The position numbers were made by a program, and so were the translations under genes. Below the pieces are notes generated by a model that worked only from the letters and a program-made list of their open reading frames with translations, was not told where the DNA came from and did not search any database. A stretch of DNA of 11,171 nucleotides, from assembly GCA_021820825.1 (NCBI GenBank), contig JAKADD010000045.1, positions 1 through 11,171 on the forward strand, in the 5' to 3' direction. Below are positions 1 to 6,296 of the stretch, in pieces; positions within the stretch are counted from its first letter, which is position 1, and every line of letters starts with the position of its first letter. The DNA is from Bacillota bacterium (GTDB taxonomy: Bacteria > Bacillota > Bacilli > Alicyclobacillales > SLC66).

Positions 1-878
1 TAACCGCGAATGGCCATCAGCGGCGTCTTCAGTTCATGGGAAGCGTTCTGCAGAAAACGTTTCTGACCTTCGTCAAACGCCTGCAGCGCCTGCACCATAT
101 CGCCAAATGCATTGGCAAAATCCTCCCATTCGTCTCCGGTGTTAACCACCGGAATCGCTGTGAAATCGCGCTCGCGGACGCGGTCAATCGCAGTCTTTAT
201 AATTCCGACCGGGCGCATCAAGCGGCGGACCAAAAACAACCCCACCAAAGCCGTGATCAGACTTGAGATCACAAGCCCCTGGGCAACAGCGCGCCATATC
301 TCGGACGTGATACGCTGCATGTCCGACACACGCGCAAAAAGCGCGACCACCTTGGTGTCCACTTGAGAATTCTTCACTTGCGGCAGCGACAGCATATCCG
401 GCGGTCCCAAATGCGAAACGTTAAAGGGCGATCGCATAGTGTAGCGAAACGGAATGGCCACAAATTCAAACACGGGGTTGTTCTGTGGATACACGCCGAC
501 AGCAACGTTGCCCTCCAGGGCTTTTGCCACGACTACGCTCAATTTGGACAGCAGAGGATAGTCTGCCTTCGAGAACGTATTCCAGAGAATAGACCCCGTC
601 GGATCAACCACGACATATTCGGGCATGATGGTTTGCGCCGCGACAGTCAGATTGGTGCTGACAGGCGGGAGCGGCTTACTGTGCTCATCAACTGCAACCC
701 GGCCCTGGGCTTCAAACCGTTTGATGACACTATTACCGTATTTGACGAGACTCGCTCTGGTCATGTCGATAACATAATTTTCGATCGCCCGATTGGTCAG
801 TAAGCCCGCCAGAATCAGTGAGCCCATGACGATCACAAGATAGACCGAAATAACCTTTACGGCAATCGACGTTTTCAC
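1..878 (-). CDS. Two-component sensor histidine kinase, N-terminal 292 residues (cut by window start)
   Basis: This is the first part of a membrane sensor kinase; the open frame runs off the window, so the dimerisation helix pair is cut and the ATPase domain is missing. I chose the GTG at 878 because AGGAGA lies a few bases upstream and the protein then starts with a clean membrane anchor. Visible layout: a membrane segment at about residues 5-27, an extracytoplasmic sensor region of about 170 residues with no domain I can name, a second membrane segment at about 198-217, a HAMP linker at about 218-270, and the HisKA phosphoacceptor motif SHELKTP with His281 near the cut end. By family knowledge it autophosphorylates on that His and passes the phosphate to the response regulator encoded just upstream (1032-1745, same strand). 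The signal it senses is unknown. Kinase identity is very secure from the HAMP plus H-box order. Confidence 0.95.
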   Translation of the reverse strand, partial: MKTSIAVKVISVYLVIVMGSLILAGLLTNRAIENYVIDMTRASLVKYGNSVIKRFEAQGRVAVDEHSKPLPPVSTNLTVAAQTIMPEYVVVDPTGSILWNTFSKADYPLLSKLSVVVAKALEGNVAVGVYPQNNPVFEFVAIPFRYTMRSPFNVSHLGPPDMLSLPQVKNSQVDTKVVALFARVSDMQRITSEIWRAVAQGLVISSLITALVGLFLVRRLMRPVGIIKTAIDRVRERDFTAIPVVNTGDEWEDFANAFGDMVQALQAFDEGQKRFLQNASHELKTPLMAIRG

Positions 879-916
879 CTGGTTCTCCTATTCCGGAAAC
901 GATTGTCCCTGCCCGC

Positions 917-987
917 CGGGATCGTATGCTGTGCCGCTTCTCAAACACGGCTGCGCCGAACTCGCCTCGGCACAGCATACGATCCCG
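917..987. repeat. 20-bp perfect inverted repeat with 31-base loop between response regulator and kinase genes
   Basis: The arms are CGGGATCGTATGCTGTGCCG at 917-936 and its exact reverse complement at 968-987. The loop (937-967) holds a smaller CGGC-TGC-GCCG hairpin. The element fills much of the 153-base gap between the response regulator stop and the kinase start. Read on the minus strand, no T-run follows it directly, so it is not a standard intrinsic terminator. It could act as an RNA stem that tunes kinase expression relative to the regulator or protects an mRNA end, or it could be a small inserted palindromic element. The repeat is certain; its role is inference. Confidence 0.9.
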
Positions 988-1031
988 CCAGAGCGAGTTT
1001 TTCATCTGCTGGCGGCGCCGTGAAGCAGCGA

Positions 1032-1745
1032 TCATGTGGTTTGCTCTCCGCCTTCCAGCTTGTAGCCGAATCCCCAAACCGTCACAATCTCCGCGTGGGA
1101 CTCAGCCGCTCCCAGTTTTCTGCGCAGTCGTTTTACGAGGTCGTCAATGGCGCGTTCATCACCGATGAATTCATATCCCCAAACCTGCGTCAACAGTTGT
1201 TCCCGTGTGAAGGCGCGCCCCTTGTATCTGATCAGATAGGCCAGCAACTCAAATTCCTTTGTTGTCAACACCAGATCTTTGTCTGCGCTTATGATCCGGC
1301 GCGCCTCGTCACGCAACACGAGATCGCCGCAAGAGGGAAAAGAAGGGTGTGGTTGTTTCTCTTCAGAAATCGCAGGCCGCAGCCGCCTGAACACAGTCCG
1401 TACTCGCGCGACCAGTTCGCGGGGAGAAAATGGCTTCGCAAGATAGTCGTCAGAGCCCAGTTCCAGACCCAGGATGCGGTCCACTTCCTCATCTCTGGCT
1501 GACACCATGATGATAGGCACATCACTGCGGGCGCGAATCAATTTGCAAAATTCGTAGCCGCTCATCCCAGGAAGCATGATGTCGAGAACAACCATGTCAG
1601 GGAAAATGAGGTCAATCTCTGTCAGAGCTTCTTCCGCGCGCACAAAGCTCTTCACCTCATATCCTTCACGAAGCAAATAGCGTTCCACAACCGTGCGCAC
1701 ACTCTCGTCATCATCAATCACATAGATTAAGCGGTGTACTTCCAT
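1032..1745 (-). CDS. OmpR/PhoB-family response regulator
   Basis: This 237-residue cytoplasmic transcription factor is the likely partner of the sensor kinase downstream. Residues 1-120 form the receiver domain: acidic pocket Asp11-Asp13, phosphoacceptor Asp55 in VVLDIMLPG, Ser82, and Lys104 in the KPF motif. Residues of about 135-235 form the winged-helix DNA-binding domain, with the typical ending of ...VTVWGFGYKLEG. The ATG at 1745 is preceded by AGGGGG about 9 bases upstream. It lies 60 bases after the GntR gene on the same strand, so it may share transcription from the yetJ-like promoter as well as having its own. The receiver and effector are complete with no missing key residue. Regulator and kinase are separated by 153 bases containing a long inverted repeat, which is wider than usual for such pairs. 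The target genes cannot be told from the window. Confidence 0.96.
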   Translation of the reverse strand: MEVHRLIYVIDDDESVRTVVERYLLREGYEVKSFVRAEEALTEIDLIFPDMVVLDIMLPGMSGYEFCKLIRARSDVPIIMVSARDEEVDRILGLELGSDDYLAKPFSPRELVARVRTVFRRLRPAISEEKQPHPSFPSCGDLVLRDEARRIISADKDLVLTTKEFELLAYLIRYKGRAFTREQLLTQVWGYEFIGDERAIDDLVKRLRRKLGAAESHAEIVTVWGFGYKLEGGEQTT

Positions 1746-1805
1746 TTTGCGCCACCCCCTGTCGCCCCAAAGTCACCCTCAGCAATTCGCATTAAATCCC
1801 GGATT

Positions 1806-2507
1806 TTATTCAGCCATCTTACGCAATTCGTACACTCTGTCCTGCAGCGCGCTGCGGTATATCTCGATCTGACGACTCGCAGCGTCGCCGTCCATCGCAG
1901 CGATGCTGTCATAGAGCGCTCGATGCACCGTCAAAATCAGTTCCTCCAGTTGCTCATCGGCGATCAGCAGCGACATGACGCTGGACAGTGGATGATAGAG
2001 AACGCGAAGGAGATTGCTCGCCATCGCATTCTCCGCTGCGTCTGCGAGCGTGACGTGAAACATCCGCTCACCTTCCAGAACGATCTCCATATTGCCCTTC
2101 CCGGAATCCATATGGAACAACGCCTGAATCAGCTTTGCACAATCTTCTTCAGTGCGTCGTTTCGCCGCCGAAGCGGCAATGCCCCGCTCCATCCATAGTC
2201 CTACTTCAAGGAGCGCGCGCAAATCCGACTGCCCCAACAACAGGGCCGCCTGAAGTGGACGCAGTATCGTATCGAGGGACAACTGCTGCACATAAATGCC
2301 GTCCCCGTGGCGAATCTCAAGCAACCCTGCCCCCATCAGAAGGCTGCACGCCTCTCTCATCACAGCTTTCGAAACAGAAAAATGCCTGGCTAACTCAGCC
2401 AGGGAAGGAAGCTTCTGCCCCGAGGCCCATTCGCCACGCATGATTGCTGTTTCAATTTGCTCAGCAATTTCACGATACAGCACCCTACCCAGGGGTTCTC
2501 TGCCCAT
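1806..2507 (-). CDS. GntR-family regulator, FadR subfamily (FCD domain)
   Basis: This 233-residue protein has an N-terminal winged helix-turn-helix (about 8-75; helices around LAELARHFSVSKAVMREA, wing ending HGDGIYV) and a C-terminal helical FCD ligand domain (about 95-230). Typical FCD proteins bind a metal through one Asp and three His. Here the motif usually written DxxFH reads ERMFH, with Glu147 for Asp and His151 kept. His195 (TVHRAL) matches the next ligand, but the last helix has SRQIEIYRS where the final His is normally found. Metal binding may therefore be changed or lost. The ATG at 2507 lies 9 bases after the stop of the yetJ-like gene and has only a weak AGGG close to it, so translational coupling is likely. 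Its effector is probably a small organic acid by family knowledge, but nothing local fixes it. An AAATCC-C-GGATTT inverted repeat (1794-1806) overlaps its stop codon. Confidence 0.93.
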   Translation of the reverse strand: MGREPLGRVLYREIAEQIETAIMRGEWASGQKLPSLAELARHFSVSKAVMREACSLLMGAGLLEIRHGDGIYVQQLSLDTILRPLQAALLLGQSDLRALLEVGLWMERGIAASAAKRRTEEDCAKLIQALFHMDSGKGNMEIVLEGERMFHVTLADAAENAMASNLLRVLYHPLSSVMSLLIADEQLEELILTVHRALYDSIAAMDGDAASRQIEIYRSALQDRVYELRKMAE

Positions 2508-2516
2508 CGCCCTGGC

Positions 2517-3167
2517 CTACCGCCTGCTCGCGCGTGCATTTAAGCCGAACAGTTGCAAAATGAACAAAAACAGGTTGATGAAATCGAGATAGAGCGAGAG
2601 CACCACACCAGGCACCTGATCGGCAGTCACGCCATAGCGAGTCAGTCGATTGACATCGAACAGCATGTAGCCTACAAATACGGCGATGCCCAGATACGTG
2701 TATACAAACGAGATCCCCGTGGAAAACGGAACAAATAGACTGAGGAGACCCATGCCAACCAGCACGATGATGCCGGCGAACAGAAACTGCCCCATCCAGC
2801 TGAAGTCGACAGACTTGCGCGAGGCGACAAATGACGTGAGAGCGAACGTGCCGGCAGTGATCAAAAATGCTTCCTGAACCAGTCTGACGCCGATCATCTG
2901 CGTGTATGCGTACAGAATGGGCGTCAGCGTCATTCCTGAAATGAGAGTGAATCCAAGAACGAACACCCACCCCACAGCTTTCCTGCGGCGAAGAAAAGTG
3001 GCCGCAAAAAACAGCACCAATTCACCGATGACAAGCGGCATATAGAATGCCGGAGGAATAAACTGTCCGACATAAGTGCCGACGCCAACTGACAGCAGCG
3101 TTGCGAAAAGCCCCAGGAGTACGCGACTTTTTAACGAGTTCCCTGCGGTATTCGAGTAACCGTACAC
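2517..3167 (-). CDS. yetJ: Bax-inhibitor-1 family protein, YetJ-like calcium leak channel
   Basis: This 216-residue integral membrane protein has seven predicted hydrophobic segments. It closely resembles Bacillus subtilis YetJ, a pH-sensitive calcium leak protein of the TMBIM/BI-1 family. The family's di-aspartyl pH sensor is visible as Asp171 (YMLFDVN) and Asp195 (SLYLDFINLF), and the gating-region pair Glu49 and Arg60 is also present; these numbers are the same as in YetJ as I remember it. The GTG at 3167 is the right start because AGGAGG lies about 8 bases upstream. It is the first gene after a good promoter (3230-3258) and is followed after 9 bases by a GntR regulator, so the two are probably co-transcribed. 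The family is secure; calcium leak activity is carried over from YetJ. Confidence 0.95.
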   Translation of the reverse strand: MYGYSNTAGNSLKSRVLLGLFATLLSVGVGTYVGQFIPPAFYMPLVIGELVLFFAATFLRRRKAVGWVFVLGFTLISGMTLTPILYAYTQMIGVRLVQEAFLITAGTFALTSFVASRKSVDFSWMGQFLFAGIIVLVGMGLLSLFVPFSTGISFVYTYLGIAVFVGYMLFDVNRLTRYGVTADQVPGVVLSLYLDFINLFLFILQLFGLNARASRR

Positions 3168-3229
3168 GGTCTGTTCCTCCTACTTTCAGTTTGAGTTGGT
3201 CTTCCCTATACAGTATGTCTCTCCTGTGT

Positions 3230-3258
3230 ATTTTACATCGTTTGCGCATGGCTGTCAC
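3230..3258 (-). promoter_or_regulatory. Sigma-A-type promoter of the yetJ-like operon
   Basis: On the minus strand, GTGACA (3253-3258) and TAAAAT (3230-3235) are separated by 17 bases, each hexamer matching five of six consensus positions. The predicted transcript starts near 3223, giving a leader of about 55 bases before the GTG at 3167. No clear terminator for the upstream selenoprotein gene is seen in the 121-base gap, so readthrough from the mutY group is possible. Confidence 0.65.
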
Positions 3259-3288
3259 GGCTCACCCGTTTGCAGCGACTATAAATTA

Positions 3289-3594
3289 TTAACAGTCGCT
3301 CGTCGCAACACCGCCTGCGGACACCGAAAAGCTGTCATATTCAGGGTCGTAATCAATCTTCACCTTTTGCTGTACAAGAGTCGCCGTAAAGGGATCCAGG
3401 ACAAAAGAAACGCCGTGCGCCTCAAATTGTCTGTCCCGTTCTGCCCGCTCATCCAGAGCGAGTGAAAAACGCACACCACCTCACCCAGGGGCAGCCGCAA
3501 TGCGAACAGAAAGCGTCTCTGCCTGTTCTTCGCGCATAATATCCTTGATCCGCCGCGCCCCGTCTTCGCTGATTGTGATCACCGCCTGCGTCAT
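3289..3594 (-). CDS. HesB/IscA-like (A-type Fe-S carrier) selenoprotein, TGA read as selenocysteine at residue 38
   Basis: Residues 1-37 run from the ATG at 3594 (AGGGGTG upstream) to PG, then comes an in-frame TGA at 3481-3483, then 63 more residues in the same frame to a TAA at 3289. The joined product has 101 residues, a normal length for this family. Around the TGA it reads APG-U-GGVRFSLALDE, which aligns with the GCSG segment of IscA/ErpA so that the TGA replaces the first conserved cysteine exactly. The later part (FEAHGVSFVLDP, then VKIDYDPEYDSFSV) is also family-typical. Only one cysteine remains, Cys101 at the C-terminus, about where the family's second ligand lies (the usual C-x-C pair is absent). 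A hairpin of bacterial SECIS type follows the TGA. Family members bind and deliver iron or Fe-S clusters; here the U38/Cys101 pair could also be redox-active (inference). The gene lies 16 bases behind mutY, which encodes an Fe-S enzyme. Alternatives are a cysteine-to-stop mutation or recoding of TGA to cysteine. HesB-like selenoproteins are known from other bacteria. Confidence 0.82.
3439..3483 (-). promoter_or_regulatory. Candidate bacterial SECIS element of the HesB-like gene
   Basis: Starting 18 bases after the TGA, CTCGCTC (3456-3462) pairs with GAGCGGG (3444-3450): six Watson-Crick pairs and one G-U. The 5-base loop is TGGAT, beginning 25 bases after the TGA. Below a 2x2 internal loop, three more pairs (TTT with GAA, including one G-U) extend the stem to 3467/3439. 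From established knowledge, SelB-recognised bacterial SECIS hairpins have a small apical loop with G in the first two positions, about 16-37 bases after the TGA. All these conditions are met. Confidence 0.72.
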
Positions 3595-3610
3595 TCTCTC
3601 ACCCCTCATG

Positions 3611-4699
3611 TCATTCACTCAGATGCTCCATAATTATTCTGTTAAACACCTGTCCAAACGTGCACAACGCCCGTTCCCGCCGATCCACAAAGCGGTATGG
3701 TTCCCTGCATGCAAAACGTGCGTCGACTTGCACGGAGTACACCGACAGAATCCATTTTCGGTGTGAAAACGCATGCGTGTACCTTCCCAGATAACGCATC
3801 TCCTCCGTACGCCCGATGCCAAGGAACTGCATATTCGCCGACACATGCAGAAGTCCGTCCTGCAAAACCGTCTCCTTGGCGCCCACAGGGCGAATCTCGG
3901 AGTCAGTCCAGTTGGGCAGTTCCCAAAGTCCCGCGAGCAGCCCGCCGGCAGGCCTCCTGCGCACGAGAATCGATCCATCGGGAGTGCTGGCCAGCAGCGC
4001 CGTGAGGTATACTTCCACAGGCTTCTTTTTGCTGGATTTTACAGGCAATGAATTCTGCAATCCGTGTTGCCGGGCTGCACAATTTTGCGCTACAGGGCAC
4101 TCAGCGCATCGGGGTGCTTTTGGTATACATACCAAGGCTCCCAATTCCATGAGCGACTGATTGAACACGGATGGTCGGTCAGCGGGCAGCAGTTCAGACA
4201 CGATGCCCGACACCGTTTTTTTTGCTTTTGCCGACATGATGTCATCAGAAATCGCAAACAACCGCGTGATAACCCGCAGGACATTGCCATCGACGGCGGG
4301 AAGAGGCTTGTTGTAGGCGATGGACAGAACCGCGCCTGCCGTATAGTCCCCAACACCAGGAAGGGAGCGAAAATCGTCGTAAGACGAAGGAACCGTTCCT
4401 CCGTACCGCGCGCTCACTTCACGCGCCGCGCTGTGAAGATTTCTGGCTCGCGAATAGTACCCGAGTCCCTCCCAGGATTTGTCCACTTCGTCTCCGTCTG
4501 CCGCGGCCAGAGAAGCGAGCGTTGGAAAGCGGCCAATGAACCGCTCGAAGTAAGGTATGGCCGCCTCAACGCGCGTTTGCTGCAACATGACTTCCGACAC
4601 CCAGATTTTATACGGATCGCTGTCGATTCGCCAGGGAAGATCCCTGCGCACTTCGTCGTACCAACTCATAAGATCGTCAGTGATGGCGCCTGACTTCAT
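3611..4699 (-). CDS. mutY: A/G-specific adenine glycosylase MutY
   Basis: MutY removes adenine mispaired with 8-oxoguanine in base-excision repair. The 362-residue form starting with ATG at 4699 is preferred over the GTG at 4720: AAGGGG lies about 10 bases before the ATG, and the catalytic residues then fall within one position of E. coli numbering. Visible are Glu36 in SEVMLQQT, the helix-hairpin-helix LPGVGDYTAGAV (about 113-124), catalytic Asp137 in AVDGNVLR, and the 4Fe-4S loop Cys191-x6-Cys198-x2-Cys201-x5-Cys207. The C-terminal part from about residue 230 is the NUDIX-like domain that reads 8-oxoguanine (LLAGLWELPN is its recognisable stretch). It lies between the aminopeptidase gene and the HesB-like selenoprotein gene, 16 bases before the latter, so the Fe-S client and a potential Fe-S carrier are probably co-transcribed. 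Confidence 0.97.
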   Translation of the reverse strand: MKSGAITDDLMSWYDEVRRDLPWRIDSDPYKIWVSEVMLQQTRVEAAIPYFERFIGRFPTLASLAAADGDEVDKSWEGLGYYSRARNLHSAAREVSARYGGTVPSSYDDFRSLPGVGDYTAGAVLSIAYNKPLPAVDGNVLRVITRLFAISDDIMSAKAKKTVSGIVSELLPADRPSVFNQSLMELGALVCIPKAPRCAECPVAQNCAARQHGLQNSLPVKSSKKKPVEVYLTALLASTPDGSILVRRRPAGGLLAGLWELPNWTDSEIRPVGAKETVLQDGLLHVSANMQFLGIGRTEEMRYLGRYTHAFSHRKWILSVYSVQVDARFACREPYRFVDRRERALCTFGQVFNRIIMEHLSE

Positions 4700-4747
4700 A
4701 AAAGAGTATCCCCTTGCCACGCTGTCGCATCATAAATTCTGCTCTCT

Positions 4748-5863
4748 TCAGACCAACTGCTCTGGATTTAGGGCAAGCAGCTCAGGAACCACGAACCGGC
4801 CGTCCTTGCGAATCAGCCGACCGTCGAACCAGATTTCGCCGCCGCCGTAATCCGGACGCTGTATGGCGACCAAATCCCAGTGAATCGCGGACTGGTTGCC
4901 GTTGTATGCTTCATCGTAACAATTTCCGGGTGTAAAATGAAAACTGCCATCGATTTTTTCATCAAATAGAGTATCCTTCATCGGTTCTTTGATGTGGGGA
5001 TTGAGCCCCAGGCTGAACTCGCCCACGTAGCGCGCGCCTTCGTCAGTGTCGAATACACTGGCGATGCGATCACTGTCATTGGCTTCTGCTTTCACAATAC
5101 GGCCGTTCGCAAACGTCAGCCTGATATTTTCAAACACGAAGCCGCGATAAGGAGACGGCGTATTGAACTGGATAACGCCGTTCACCGATTCGCGAACCGG
5201 CGCAGTATAGACTTCCCCGTCAGGAATATTGTGTTCACCCGCGCAGATGATCGCCGGAATCCCCCTGATGCTGAATGTCAAATCGGTCCCAGGACCCGTG
5301 ATGCGCACCTCGTCGGTTGCTTCCATCAGTGTCTTGAGCGCCTGCATGGCGTTGCCCATTCGAGCGTAATCGAGCGTGCAGACGCGATAGTAAAAGTCTT
5401 CAAACGCTTCAGTGCTCATATTCGCCAATTGCGCCATGGAACTATTTGGATAGCGCAGCACACACCAACGCGTTCCTTTAACCCTTGCTTCACTATGAAC
5501 CGGGGTGTTGTAGCGTGCGTCGAAAAGCGCTAGTCGATCGCTCGGAACATCCGCGTACTCACTGATATTGTCACTGCCTCGCAAGCCCACATAGCAGTCC
5601 ATCTGCTCCATCAGCGTCCGATCAATACCCGCCGCCGCATCCAGTTGTTCCGCCGTAACGCCTCTCAGCCACGAACGCCACACATGTTGATCCCTGATCT
5701 GCACAAACGGCAACGCGCCCGCCTCATACGCGGCCTCGATAATATCCCGGCCGAGATCGCCCGCAGGACCGAATATCTCAATCAGAATCTTGTCGCCGCG
5801 CCCGGCGGCGCATGCATACTGAACGATGGTGCGGGCAAGTTGTTGCGATCTGTGGTCACGCAC
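4748..5863 (-). CDS. M29-family (AmpS/AmpT-type) metallo-aminopeptidase
   Basis: This 371-residue cytoplasmic enzyme removes N-terminal amino acids from peptides using two metal ions. Family motifs with probable metal ligands or catalytic residues are Glu217 in IPDGEVYTAP, Glu282 in YVGEFSLGLNP, His309 in GSFHF, and His328/Asp330 in SAIHWDLV. Length matches the usual 370-410 residues. The GTG at 5863 follows AGGGGG by about 9 bases. It is first in a minus-strand group with mutY (a 48-base gap to the preferred mutY ATG) and the HesB-like gene, transcribed from a promoter at 5916-5945. There is no functional link to DNA repair that I know of, so the grouping may be positional only. Substrate preference cannot be read from the sequence. 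Confidence 0.94.
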   Translation of the reverse strand: MRDHRSQQLARTIVQYACAAGRGDKILIEIFGPAGDLGRDIIEAAYEAGALPFVQIRDQHVWRSWLRGVTAEQLDAAAGIDRTLMEQMDCYVGLRGSDNISEYADVPSDRLALFDARYNTPVHSEARVKGTRWCVLRYPNSSMAQLANMSTEAFEDFYYRVCTLDYARMGNAMQALKTLMEATDEVRITGPGTDLTFSIRGIPAIICAGEHNIPDGEVYTAPVRESVNGVIQFNTPSPYRGFVFENIRLTFANGRIVKAEANDSDRIASVFDTDEGARYVGEFSLGLNPHIKEPMKDTLFDEKIDGSFHFTPGNCYDEAYNGNQSAIHWDLVAIQRPDYGGGEIWFDGRLIRKDGRFVVPELLALNPEQLV

Positions 5864-5915
5864 TCGGCAATTCCCCCTTGGTCACAGCGATGTTCATGTT
5901 CCATGGGGCCAGTGT

Positions 5916-5945
5916 ACCATATCGCGTCTGTTCTGGAACAATCAA
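5916..5945 (-). promoter_or_regulatory. Probable promoter of the aminopeptidase-mutY-hesB group, with a TGTTC/GAACA palindrome
   Basis: On the minus strand, TTGATT (5940-5945) and TATGGT (5916-5921) are 18 bases apart. Inside the spacer lies an inverted repeat TGTTC-TG-GAACA (5929-5940), and two further TGTTC half-sites follow downstream of the start (5891-5895 and 5897-5901). The layout suits a repressor site. The promoter is only a moderate match. Confidence 0.45.
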
Positions 5946-6009
5946 CTCTCCGCCGCGAATGCATGGCCGCCCGGTTACGGCGCATGCTATAAACGGGGGT
6001 GATGCGACC

Positions 6010-6198
6010 ATGTGGGAATTGATGCAAAACGTCACGCGTGGTGTTGGGAGACCGATACGCAGGCAATCGACGATGGGTGCGTTTCCGGCCCTGCTCCTCG
6101 GAGCAGGCGTAGGTATCGCAACATGGGAGATCGTTCGGCGCAGAACAGGGATAACTTCCGAGTATGCGGCCACTGCTGCGCCTGATCGCGCAAAGTAA
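6010..6198 (+). CDS. Small single-span membrane protein, 62 residues
   Basis: I do not recognise a named family. The ATG at 6010 is preceded by GGGGGTGA with a 7-base spacer, an excellent ribosome site, which supports a real gene starting here rather than at any earlier in-frame codon. The product has a basic N-terminal region (GRPIRRQ), one hydrophobic segment at about 23-40 (GAFPALLLGAGVGIATW), then a basic stop-transfer stretch RRR and a short polar tail rich in Ala. This resembles small Bacilli proteins of the YtxH/DUF3918 sort in layout only. It is divergent from the aminopeptidase gene and is closed by a hairpin directly after the stop, so it is probably a single-gene transcript. I could not find a convincing promoter for it. 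Confidence 0.75.
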   Translation: MWELMQNVTRGVGRPIRRQSTMGAFPALLLGAGVGIATWEIVRRRTGITSEYAATAAPDRAK

Positions 6199-6203
6199 CA
6201 ACT

Positions 6204-6225
6204 GAGACCCGTTAACACGGGTCTC
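6204..6225 (+). terminator. Hairpin terminator after the small membrane protein gene
   Basis: GAGACCCGT and ACGGGTCTC form a perfect 9-bp stem with the loop TAAC. The following bases TTACATATTTC are T-rich but not a pure run, so termination may be partial. It separates the small gene from the regulator-exporter unit. Confidence 0.7.
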
Positions 6226-6271
6226 TTACATATTTCACAAATTCGACAACCGCTTCGAATCAACTTTCGAG

Positions 6272-6296
6272 TACAATAGGAACAAACGTTATAACG
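6272..6296 (+). promoter_or_regulatory. Probable promoter -10 and operator of the HutC-type regulator gene
   Basis: TACAAT (6272-6277) is a good -10 hexamer, but there is no good -35 at the right distance. Ten bases on lies a perfect 10-bp palindrome CGTTATAACG (6287-6296), part of a wider ACGTTA...TAACGT inverted repeat up to about 6305. The core GTTATAAC resembles the GT-N-TA-N-AC operators known for HutC-type GntR proteins, though the central pair is AT. Its place at the transcription start suggests autorepression. Confidence 0.5.

Noticed and set aside
3289..3474. Stand-alone 61-residue minus-strand gene starting with GTG at 3474
   Set aside because: It lacks the N-terminal half of its family and has no ribosome site; the same frame continues upstream through one TGA to a well-placed ATG, so it is the second half of the selenoprotein gene.
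4699..4720. GTG at 4720 as mutY start
   Set aside because: It has no ribosome site, and the ATG at 4699 has AAGGGG upstream and brings catalytic residues within one position of E. coli MutY numbering.
5988..5993. TATAAA as a -10 box for the small membrane protein gene
   Set aside because: It is only one base before the ribosome site, so a transcript starting from it would lack that site.
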